Position numbers and translations under genes: made by a program | Notes under the pieces: model-generated | What the model was told of the DNA's origin: nothing | Seen by the model: the letters and a program-made list of their open reading frames with translations, nothing else | Databases searched by the model: none | Shown: piece after piece, positions 1 through 7,121 of the stretch | Numbering within the stretch: position 1 is the first letter of the stretch | How the letters are laid out: the number at the start of each line of letters is the position of its first letter | Source of the DNA: Vulcanimicrobiota bacterium | GTDB lineage: Bacteria; Vulcanimicrobiota; Vulcanimicrobiia; Vulcanimicrobiales; Vulcanimicrobiaceae | DNA: 8,021 nucleotides | Direction: 5' to 3' | NCBI GenBank assembly: GCA_030040695.1 | Contig: JASHTE010000285.1 | Span: forward strand, 1-8,021

Positions 1-600
1 AAGGCGACGATCTACTCGCCGGTCGACGGCACGATCGTCAATCGTAATCTCAACCCCGGTGAGTACCCCGGCTCTCGCACGATATTCGTTATTCAAGAGG
101 ACGATCAAGTGTGGGCGGAGCTCAATGCTTCGAGCGCCGACGTCTTCAAGATCACGAAAGGCTCCCCCGTAGCGATGACGGTTCCCGGTAATGCCGCGGT
201 TCATTACCAGGGTACTGTCGTCGGCGTTCTCGGCCAGGTATCGCCCGGGTCGACGAACTTCACGGTGAAGGTGCTGATCCCGCACGCGAACGGCAGATTG
301 GTTGCCGGGCTTCCGGTGACCGGCACGATCGCGCTTACCCCAACCACGGGTATCGGCGTTCCGACGACTGCATTCCTGGACGACTCGCACTCGACGCTGC
401 TCTATGTCGGAGCGAACAATACCGCGGAACTTGCGAAGGTGACGGAGATTGCCAGCGACGGCACGACGTCGATCGTTACGGGAGTCCCGGCGGGAACGAA
501 GGTGATCAGCAACGGTCAGCTTGGATATACTGCCGGGCAGTCCCTGAGCGCAGTCGCCTTGCCCTCGAACAACGCGTCCCAGCACCACGGCCGCTTTTAG
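1..600 (+). CDS. RND efflux periplasmic adaptor subunit (HlyD/MFP family), C-terminal part
   Basis: This frame is open from the first base and ends at TAG 598-600, giving 199 residues; the N-terminus, including any signal peptide or lipobox and the alpha-helical hairpin, lies upstream of the window. Residues 1-36 look like the second half of the lipoyl/barrel-sandwich domain (IYSPVDGTIVNRNLNPGE, then a hydrophobic IFVIQ strand). Residues 37-108 fit the beta-barrel domain, starting VWAELNASSADVFKI and including the family-typical stretch NGRLVAGLPVTGTI. Residues 113-190 fit the membrane-proximal domain (VPTTAFLDD, then GVPAGTKVISNGQLGYTAGQ). In this family the adaptor sits in the periplasm, anchored to the inner membrane, and bridges an RND pump to an outer-membrane channel. 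It lies 19 bases before the first pump gene, so it is very likely their partner and the first known gene of the operon. The tail ends in a short His-containing stretch (SQHHGRF) of no known meaning. The family call is firm; the substrate is unknown. Confidence 0.93.
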   Translation, partial: KATIYSPVDGTIVNRNLNPGEYPGSRTIFVIQEDDQVWAELNASSADVFKITKGSPVAMTVPGNAAVHYQGTVVGVLGQVSPGSTNFTVKVLIPHANGRLVAGLPVTGTIALTPTTGIGVPTTAFLDDSHSTLLYVGANNTAELAKVTEIASDGTTSIVTGVPAGTKVISNGQLGYTAGQSLSAVALPSNNASQHHGRF

Positions 601-619
601 GGTTCTCTAGCCCTTCCCC

Positions 620-3600
620 ATGCGCATAACGCGGCTCTTCGTCAACCGGCCAACGCTGGTTTTCGTGGCGCTGGTACTGGTCGCTATCGTCGGCGGAATC
701 TGCTATGCGACACTCGTGAACCAGAACTTTCCGAACATCGACTTTCCGACGGTTTCGGTGCGCGCGAGTTACCCCGGCGGATCGCCCACCGAGATTCGTG
801 ATGCGATCGTGCGCCCGCTCGAAGATGCGGTCGCGGGCGCGCCCAACCTCGATCACATGACGACGACGATCGAGAACGGCCAGGCCTCGATTAGCGCGAC
901 CTTCACGTTGACCTCGAACCTGACGACCGACCTCGTCGAAGTACAGCAGCGCGTGCAATCGGCGGAAGGGAATCTCCCGAGCGACCTCACGCCACCGACA
1001 ATCCAGAGCTTCGATTCCAGTGAAGCACCCGTCGCTACGCTCGTGGTCAGCTCACAGTCGCTCACGGGGGCCGCTCTCTCTGCGCTCGTCAACAACAACA
1101 TCGTTCCCGCGCTCGAGCAAGTGCCCGGCGTCGCTAACGTCAACGCGAACGGCGTGCTGACACCCGCTATCGAGGTCTACGTCGAGCCGAGCAAGCTCAC
1201 GGCCTACGGGCTAACGCTTCCGGATATCACCTCCGCGGTAGGCAACAACAACGTTCGAGCACCCGGAGGAATCGCTTACGAGCCAGATCGGGAAACCTCG
1301 ATCGATATTCGCGGCGACACCGAGACGGCGCCACAGGTGGGGAACCTCTTTATCGCGGCAACCTCGGGCGGCACCGGCGCAAGCTCGCCGTTCTCGCCCA
1401 CAGGAACGACATCAACCAACTCGGGCAACGGACTGCCGTCAACACCCTCTCCGACGCTTGTCTCCTCCTCGTCATCGGAGTCCGACTACAACGAGTGGAG
1501 CGTTGCACCACAGTATCTACGGGTTGCGGACGTTGCGAACGTCGTCGACGCATCGGAGCTCCAGCGTGTGTACTCCTACGTCAACAGCGAGAAGACGATC
1601 TCGCTCTCCGTTCAGAAGACGACCGGCGCGAGTGAGGTGACCGCCTCGAACGCTGTCATCGCAGCGTTGCCGCGCCTGCGCCTTGAGTACCCGCAGGTCA
1701 GCTTCGGCGTGCTGAACGTGCAGGCGAGTTACACCGAGCAGCAGATCGATGCCGTGTGGCACACGCTCGCCGAGGGCATTTTCTTTACGGGCATCGTGAT
1801 GCTGTTCTTTCTGCGCTCCTGGCGCAACGCCATCGTCGTGCTGGTCGCAATCCCCACATCGCTCCTCGTCACGTTCACGGTGATGAAGGTCGTGAACTTC
1901 ACGATCGATACCGTATCGCTGCTCGCGATGACGCTACTCATCGGCATCCTCGTCGACGACTCGATCGTCATCCTCGAAAATATCAAACGACACGTCGAAG
2001 GAGGAGAAGGGGCGCGCACGGCCGCGATCCTTGGGCGAACCGAGATTGGCCCCGCCGCCGTCGTCATCACGCTCGTCGACGTCGTCGTCTTCGCGCCGAT
2101 CGCGTTTCTCCCGGGAATTACGGGACGCTTCCTCGCCGAGTTCGCGCTCGTCGTCGTGACGGCAACGCTAACGTCCCTCGCGGTCTCTTTTACGATCACG
2201 CCGGCACTCGCCGGCAACTGGTCGATGCTCTCGAAGTGGCGGCCGTGGAAGATCATCGACCGGTTTGGGAACGGTTTCGAGCGGGTGCGCGAGTACTATG
2301 CGGCGCGTACGCTGCCATGGGCGCTCGAGCACCCCTGGACTGTTTTCGGTGTCAGCGGACTCCTCGTGATCGGCGCCGCGCTGCTCTTGCCGCTCCACGC
2401 GATCGGCATGGAGTTCATGCCGTCAGTCGACCGCGGGCAGATTACCGTGAGCGTCACCTATCCAACTGGGACCCCGCTCGTCAAGGTCAACGCAGCGATT
2501 GCTGCGCTCTCCCGGCTGTACGCCACCGAGTCGCCGGAGATTCAATCGGTGCAATCGACTGCAGGCTCAGAGCAGCAAGGCTTCGGCGGGTCGCTCAATA
2601 TCGGCTCCGACGGTCAGCTGACCGTGAATCTGCAGCTCAATCATCAGCACTCGACCGACTGGTGGACGCAGCAGCTCGGTGCGCAGGGGCGGAGGATCGC
2701 GGTTGGGGCACAGGTAGTGGCGATTCCCGCGACGGGGACGGCCGGAGGGAACTCGCAGCCGATTGACTATCTCGTCGAGTCGCTCGACGACGAACCCGAA
2801 AAATACGCACCTACAATTCTCCAGGTGCTCAAGAACACGCCCGGTACGCAAAACGTCACGACTTCGGGCGGCAGCCTCGCCCCTCAGGTCGACGTCGTGT
2901 TCAACCGCGAGCGCGCGCGCGCGCTCAACGTCGATATCGGTACCGCGGCAAATGCGATCCGGGCGAGCTTCGGCGGCTCGCTCGCGACACAGTTCGACAC
3001 GGTAAACGGCATCAAGTACGTGCAGGTGACGTACCCGCTCGACGCGATGACGAACGTGCAGTCAGTCCTGGCCGTGCAAGTGCGCTCCCTCGGCGGCAGT
3101 ATCCTGAATGTCGGCGACTTTGCATCGCTCGTCGAGGATCCGGTCGAGCCGCTCATGACGAGGACGAACCGGCAAACGGTGGTCCACGTGAGCTCCAACA
3201 TCGCTTCCGGCTTCTCGCTCTCGACCGTCCAGAGCGCCTTCATGCGGAATCTCGCCGCAGCGCATCTGCCATCGGGCGTCACCGTCACGCCAACGGCGGG
3301 AGGGCAGCAGCAGAACTTCGGCCAACTCGCCGGTAGCATCGCTGCGTCGCTCGTGCTCTCATCGCTCCTCGTCTACTTGTTGATGGTCGCTCTGTACGAT
3401 AGCTTCCGTTTGCCGTTCATCATCATGTTCGCGGTGCCGGTTGCGGCGGTCGGGGCCCTCGGCTCCCTCTTTATCACGCACCAGACGCTCAACCTGTACT
3501 CTATGGTCGGCACCGTGCTCTTGATCGGCCTCGTCTCGAAGAATGGGATTCTGCTCGTCGATTTCGCAAATCATCGCGTGCGTGCAGGCGCCGACCGGGC

Positions 3601-3889
3601 GGCCGCGATTCGTGAGAGCGCGCGCGAGCGCTTTCGCCCGATCATCATGACGACGATGTCGATGGTCGCAGGGATGCTGCCGCTGGCGCTTGCACTCGAG
3701 GCCGGTGGTGCGCAACGCCAAGCGCTCGGTGTCGTCGTTATCGGCGGCCTCTTGAGCTCACTGCTCCTCACGCTCGTCGTCGTGCCGTGCGCGTTCGTAC
3801 GCTTGGCACCGACGTACAGCGATCTCGTGCGTAAAGCGACACCCCGCACGCGGGCGAAACCGCGCCCGGCGGTGCGAATACCGGTATGA
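620..3889 (+). CDS. RND family efflux transporter permease, HAE-1/AcrB type (first of a tandem pair)
   Basis: A complete inner-membrane, proton-driven drug/metabolite exporter subunit of 1089 aa, slightly longer than the usual 1020-1050. It starts MRITRLFVNRPTLVFV, matching the start of its paralogue downstream, which supports ATG 620 although no good Shine-Dalgarno is visible; translation may be coupled to the adaptor 19 bases upstream. By comparison with AcrB, TM1 is about 12-32, TM2-6 about 378-530, TM7 about 572-592 and TM8-12 about 903-1060, with two large periplasmic loops at about 33-377 and 593-902. The proton-relay residues are present: Asp446-Asp447 in TM4 (GILVDDSIV), Lys974 in TM10 (VSKNGILLVDFAN), Arg1004 and Thr1011 near TM11 (RFRPIIMT). 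Two oddities stand out. A Ser/Thr/Gly/Pro-rich insertion occupies about 247-294 and is some 33 residues longer than in the paralogue, and the cytoplasmic tail after 1070 is rich in Arg, Lys and Pro. The transported substrate cannot be deduced; antibiotics, solvents or a native metabolite are all possible. The motif set is that of HAE-1 pumps rather than the heavy-metal (CusA/CzcA) branch. Confidence 0.96.
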   Translation: MRITRLFVNRPTLVFVALVLVAIVGGICYATLVNQNFPNIDFPTVSVRASYPGGSPTEIRDAIVRPLEDAVAGAPNLDHMTTTIENGQASISATFTLTSNLTTDLVEVQQRVQSAEGNLPSDLTPPTIQSFDSSEAPVATLVVSSQSLTGAALSALVNNNIVPALEQVPGVANVNANGVLTPAIEVYVEPSKLTAYGLTLPDITSAVGNNNVRAPGGIAYEPDRETSIDIRGDTETAPQVGNLFIAATSGGTGASSPFSPTGTTSTNSGNGLPSTPSPTLVSSSSSESDYNEWSVAPQYLRVADVANVVDASELQRVYSYVNSEKTISLSVQKTTGASEVTASNAVIAALPRLRLEYPQVSFGVLNVQASYTEQQIDAVWHTLAEGIFFTGIVMLFFLRSWRNAIVVLVAIPTSLLVTFTVMKVVNFTIDTVSLLAMTLLIGILVDDSIVILENIKRHVEGGEGARTAAILGRTEIGPAAVVITLVDVVVFAPIAFLPGITGRFLAEFALVVVTATLTSLAVSFTITPALAGNWSMLSKWRPWKIIDRFGNGFERVREYYAARTLPWALEHPWTVFGVSGLLVIGAALLLPLHAIGMEFMPSVDRGQITVSVTYPTGTPLVKVNAAIAALSRLYATESPEIQSVQSTAGSEQQGFGGSLNIGSDGQLTVNLQLNHQHSTDWWTQQLGAQGRRIAVGAQVVAIPATGTAGGNSQPIDYLVESLDDEPEKYAPTILQVLKNTPGTQNVTTSGGSLAPQVDVVFNRERARALNVDIGTAANAIRASFGGSLATQFDTVNGIKYVQVTYPLDAMTNVQSVLAVQVRSLGGSILNVGDFASLVEDPVEPLMTRTNRQTVVHVSSNIASGFSLSTVQSAFMRNLAAAHLPSGVTVTPTAGGQQQNFGQLAGSIAASLVLSSLLVYLLMVALYDSFRLPFIIMFAVPVAAVGALGSLFITHQTLNLYSMVGTVLLIGLVSKNGILLVDFANHRVRAGADRAAAIRESARERFRPIIMTTMSMVAGMLPLALALEAGGAQRQALGVVVIGGLLSSLLLTLVVVPCAFVRLAPTYSDLVRKATPRTRAKPRPAVRIPV
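1358..1501 (+). other. Ser/Thr/Gly/Pro-rich low-complexity insertion within the first RND pump
   Basis: Codons 247-294 of the first pump encode a stretch dominated by Ser, Thr, Gly and Pro, including five consecutive Ser at 282-286. When the two pumps are aligned on the shared RGD at residues 231-233 and the following Asp-Val-Ala motif (VADVANV here, IGDVATV in the second pump), the first is 33 residues longer. The second pump also has a short Gly/Ser/Thr-rich segment here, at its residues 246-264. By AcrB topology this falls in the first periplasmic loop near the boundary of the docking (DN) and PN2 subdomains. It is probably a flexible, surface-exposed loop. The reading frame continues cleanly on both sides, so this is not a frameshift. 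Confidence 0.7.
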
Positions 3890-3893
3890 GGGG
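3888..3893 (+). promoter_or_regulatory. Ribosome binding site of the second RND gene, overlapping the stop of the first
   Basis: The purine run GAGGGG lies 6 bases before ATG 3900 and shares its first two bases with the TGA stop (3887-3889) of the upstream pump. It is the clearest Shine-Dalgarno-like site in the window. Its overlap with the stop codon suggests translational coupling, so the two pump proteins may be made in linked amounts. Confidence 0.6.
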
Positions 3894-3899
3894 TACGGC

Positions 3900-6800
3900 A
3901 TGGGCTTAACGCGGCTCTTCGTCCGGCGTCCGACGCTGGTCTTCGTCTTTTGCGCACTCGTGTTGCTCGCAGGCACGATCTCCGGGTTCGTGCTCGTGAA
4001 GCAGGAGTTTCCGAACTACGACGTCCCCACCATCGACATCTCGCTGACATATCCCGGGGCGCCGACGACCGAGATTCGCGACGCGATCGTTCGGCCGATC
4101 GAGGACCAGATCGCAGGCGCGCCCAATTTGCAGTCGATCGAGTCGGCGATTCAGCCGGGGCAAGCCGTGATCGTTGCACGCTTCTCGCTAAGCTCAGACC
4201 AAAATACCGACCTCGTGCAGGTTCAAGGACGCGTGGAGAATGCGCAGCACGAGCTCCCAAGCGACCTGCAGGCGCCCAGCGTCTCAATCTACGATCCGAG
4301 CCAAGCCGTTGTCGTCTCTCTCGTCGCAAGCTCGCAGAGCCTTGCTGCCGGCGACCTCGCCGCGCTCGTGACGAATAAGATCGTTCCCGCACTCGAGCAA
4401 GTCTCCGGCATCTCGTACGTCGTCGCGAACGGAGCCGTGACGCCCTCGATCCAAGTCGAGGTCGACCCGTATAAGATGTGGATGTCGGGTTACACGATCA
4501 CCGACGTCGTCTCGGCGGTACAGAACGACAACGTGCGCGCGCCGGGCGGCATCGCCTACGCGCCGAACCGCGAGACGACGATCGACATCCGCGGCGACGT
4601 GCAGACACCGGAGACCGTCGCCGACCTTTTGTTGGGAGCGGGGATGGGCGCTTCGACCGGCTCGACGACGAGCGCCTACGGCACGACGCAGCGCCTCATG
4701 ACGATCGGCGACGTCGCAACCGTGCGCGACGCATACGAGCCGCAGCGCGTCTACGCGTACACGCGTGGGATTCCGTCCATCACGCTCGATGTGCAGAAGG
4801 CGACGAACACGAGCGAGGTAGCCGCATCGCAGGCGGTCCTCAGCGTGCTGCCGCAGCTCGAGCGCGAGTACCCTGACGTCCGTTTGACCGTACTGAACGT
4901 GCAAGCGACCTATACGGAGCAACAGCTCTCGGGCGTCGTGCGCACGCTGCTTGAAGCAATCCTCTTCACCGGCATCGTGATGCTGTTCTTCTTGCGCTCG
5001 TGGCGTAACGCCGTCGTGGTGATGGTCGCGATTCCGACCTCGTTACTCGTGACGCTTGCCGCCATGAAACTTGCGAACTTCACGATCGATCTCGTCTCGA
5101 TGCTTGCGATGACGCTCATCATCGGTATCCTTGTCGACGACTCGATCGTCGTGCTGGAGAACATCGAGCGGCATGCGGACGAAGGAGAAGAGCCGGAGGA
5201 AGCAGCGGTGCGCGGCCGGACCGAGATCGGTGTCGCAGCCATCGTCATCACGCTCGTCGACGTCGTCGTCTTTCTGCCGATCTCGTTCCTCCCCGGGTCG
5301 GTCGGGCTCTTCTTGCGCGAGTTCGGCCTCGTCGTGACCGTCGCGACGCTGACCTCACTCTTCGTCTCGTTCACCGTGACACCGTCGCTCGCTGGACGCT
5401 GGTCGCTCTTTTCAGAATGGCGGCCGTGGGCCATCATCGACCGCTTTACGCAGGCGTTTGTACGCGTGCGGCAATGGTACGTGAGCCGCGCGCTCGAGTG
5501 GGGTCTGAACAACGAGCGTCTCGTCATGCTGATTTCATTCGGCTCGCTCGCACTCGCGCTCTTGCTCATCCCGCTCGGCATCGTGGGCTTCGAGTACATC
5601 CCCGGCGTCGATCGCGGCGAGCTCTTTTTGACCGTCACCTACCCGACGGGCACGCCGCTGCAAACGACACGGCAAGGAATGCTCGCGCTTGAACGTCTCG
5701 TGAATCAGGATCCCGACGTGCAGTCGGAGACGGCGCTTGCCGGCGCCTACGAGGGCAACCTGGAAGGCTACGTCAACAACGGTGCAATCGGGCAGATGCA
5801 CATCTTTCTGCGCACGAATCGTCGAATGTCGACGGCGCAGGCGGGCGCGATGCTCGTGCGCGAGTCGCGCTCGATACTCCCGCCCGATGCCCAAGTCGTC
5901 TCGATACCGGCGACTGCGACGACGGGCGGTATCCAGCAGCCGATCGACGAGGTCGTGACAAATCCACTCGGCGATCCCTCACCGTACGCGGCGAAGGTCT
6001 ACCAGGCGCTCGCACAGACGCCGGGTGCGATTGACGCGACGACGACCGACAACCCCGACTCGCCGCAGGTCGAAGTCCTCTTCAATCGCGAGCGCGCGCG
6101 CGCGTTCGGCGTCTCCATCGGCACTGCGAGCGATGCGGTCCGTGCAGCATTCGGCGGAACGCTCGCGACGCAGTTCTTCACCGAGAATGGTATCAAAGAT
6201 GTCCAGGTGATTTATCCGGAACCCGACCAGACCGATCTCTCTGCGATCGGTGAGATCCCCATTAGCGCCGGAAGCGGCTCCACGGTAACGGTCGGCGACG
6301 TCGCAACGATCGAGCGCGAGCCCGCACCGCCGCTGATCACGCGCATCAACCGACAGACGGTTGTCTACGTCGGCGCGAATCTCGCGAACGGCTGGGAACT
6401 CTCGAACGTGGAGCGCGGCTTCAACGCTCGCATCCGCGCCCTGCATCTCCCCTCGTACGTCACGGTGGCGCCGGTCGCGGGGGGCAATCAGGAGGCACTC
6501 GGTGACACGATCACCGGCATGTCGATCTCCCTTGCCCTCTCGGTGCTGCTCGTCTACCTTCTAATGGTGGCTCTCTACAATAGCTATCGTACGCCGTTCG
6601 TCATCATGTTCAGCGTGCCGGTTGCGGTAGTGGGCGCACTCGGCTCGCTCGCAATCACACATCAGACGCTCAACCTCTTCTCGTTCATCGGATCGGTGCT
6701 CTTGGTCGGCTTGGTGTCGAAGAACGGGATCCTCCTCGTCGATTTCGCCAACCGGCTGCGCTTGGAGAAACGCGACGAGGCCAGCGCCGTGCGTGAGGCA

Positions 6801-7040
6801 GCTCTCGAGCGGTTCCGCCCCATCATCATGACGACGATTGCTATGATTGCCGGCATGACTCAGCTCGCGCTCGCGCTCGATCCCGGCTCGCAAGCGGAGC
6901 GATCGCTCGGAACGGTCGTCATCGGCGGCCTCACGAGCTCGTTGCTGTTGACGCTGCTCCTCGTGCCCGTCGTCTACATGCGTTTCGCTCCGACGACCGA
7001 AGCGATTCGCCGCGCAGCCTCCCCCGAAACGCAGACGTAG
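3900..7040 (+). CDS. RND family efflux transporter permease, HAE-1/AcrB type (second of a tandem pair)
   Basis: A complete second pump subunit of 1046 aa, the usual family length. ATG 3900 is fixed by the GAGGGG site 6 bases upstream and by alignment of MGLTRLFVRRPTLVFV with the first pump's N-terminus. Expected membrane spans are TM1 about 12-32, TM2-6 about 345-496, TM7 about 541-561 and TM8-12 about 871-1026, with periplasmic loops between TM1/TM2 and TM7/TM8. The proton-relay residues are intact: Asp413-Asp414 (GILVDDSIV), Lys941 (VSKNGILLVDFAN), Arg971 and Thr978 (RFRPIIMT). It is paralogous to the upstream pump along its whole length; shared segments include the N-terminal TM1 region, NNV/NDNVRAPGGIAY, FTGIVMLFFLRSWRNA, FNRERARA and YLLMVALY. 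It begins 10 bases after the first pump's stop, so they are co-transcribed. One adaptor plus two different RND genes is the MdtABC arrangement, so it may form mixed trimers with its neighbour; separate homotrimers sharing the adaptor are the alternative. The substrate-loop region (about 614-631) differs from that of the first pump. The substrate is unknown. Confidence 0.96.
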   Translation: MGLTRLFVRRPTLVFVFCALVLLAGTISGFVLVKQEFPNYDVPTIDISLTYPGAPTTEIRDAIVRPIEDQIAGAPNLQSIESAIQPGQAVIVARFSLSSDQNTDLVQVQGRVENAQHELPSDLQAPSVSIYDPSQAVVVSLVASSQSLAAGDLAALVTNKIVPALEQVSGISYVVANGAVTPSIQVEVDPYKMWMSGYTITDVVSAVQNDNVRAPGGIAYAPNRETTIDIRGDVQTPETVADLLLGAGMGASTGSTTSAYGTTQRLMTIGDVATVRDAYEPQRVYAYTRGIPSITLDVQKATNTSEVAASQAVLSVLPQLEREYPDVRLTVLNVQATYTEQQLSGVVRTLLEAILFTGIVMLFFLRSWRNAVVVMVAIPTSLLVTLAAMKLANFTIDLVSMLAMTLIIGILVDDSIVVLENIERHADEGEEPEEAAVRGRTEIGVAAIVITLVDVVVFLPISFLPGSVGLFLREFGLVVTVATLTSLFVSFTVTPSLAGRWSLFSEWRPWAIIDRFTQAFVRVRQWYVSRALEWGLNNERLVMLISFGSLALALLLIPLGIVGFEYIPGVDRGELFLTVTYPTGTPLQTTRQGMLALERLVNQDPDVQSETALAGAYEGNLEGYVNNGAIGQMHIFLRTNRRMSTAQAGAMLVRESRSILPPDAQVVSIPATATTGGIQQPIDEVVTNPLGDPSPYAAKVYQALAQTPGAIDATTTDNPDSPQVEVLFNRERARAFGVSIGTASDAVRAAFGGTLATQFFTENGIKDVQVIYPEPDQTDLSAIGEIPISAGSGSTVTVGDVATIEREPAPPLITRINRQTVVYVGANLANGWELSNVERGFNARIRALHLPSYVTVAPVAGGNQEALGDTITGMSISLALSVLLVYLLMVALYNSYRTPFVIMFSVPVAVVGALGSLAITHQTLNLFSFIGSVLLVGLVSKNGILLVDFANRLRLEKRDEASAVREAALERFRPIIMTTIAMIAGMTQLALALDPGSQAERSLGTVVIGGLTSSLLLTLLLVPVVYMRFAPTTEAIRRAASPETQT

Positions 7041-7045
7041 CGAGC

Positions 7046-7067
7046 GACTCTTTACAGAGTCCTTACA
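7046..7067 (+). repeat. Perfect inverted repeat overlapping an 11-bp-spaced direct repeat; candidate operator or weak terminator
   Basis: Six bases after the second pump's stop, GACTCT (7046-7051) and AGAGTC (7056-7061) form a perfect 6-bp stem around a TTAC loop. Overlapping it, TTTACA (7051-7056) and CTTACA (7062-7067) match at five of six bases with an 11-bp period, roughly one helical turn. The stem is only half G/C and no T-run follows, so it is a poor intrinsic terminator. Helical-turn-spaced direct repeats are typical of sites for OmpR/PhoB-type response regulators. Both functional readings are inference from a short match. Confidence 0.3.
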
Positions 7068-7121
7068 CGGAGCGGGGCGTGCGCGCTGCGCTTTGCCGCC
7101 TTCGAGAACGAACCCTACAGT

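Noticed and set aside
601..619. Gap between adaptor and first pump as a possible regulatory site
   Set aside because: It is only 19 bases of pyrimidine-rich sequence with no clear ribosome binding site, promoter or repeat, and is best read as an operon spacer.
1756..2766. Plus-strand frame of 336 codons inside the first pump
   Set aside because: It is an out-of-frame reading of the TM2-to-TM7 part of the pump, with Arg/His-rich low-information sequence. The pump frame carries all the conserved motifs.
3571..4392. Minus-strand frame of 273 codons across the junction of the two pumps
   Set aside because: It is Arg/Ser-rich and covers two conserved pump ends on the other strand, with no domain or ribosome binding site.
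7093..7121. Possible promoter: TTGCCG (7093-7098) and TACAGT (7116-7121) with a 17-base spacer
   Set aside because: Each box matches the sigma-70 consensus at only four of six bases, and the expected start of transcription would fall inside the coding sequence beginning at GTG 7122. It is too weak to annotate.
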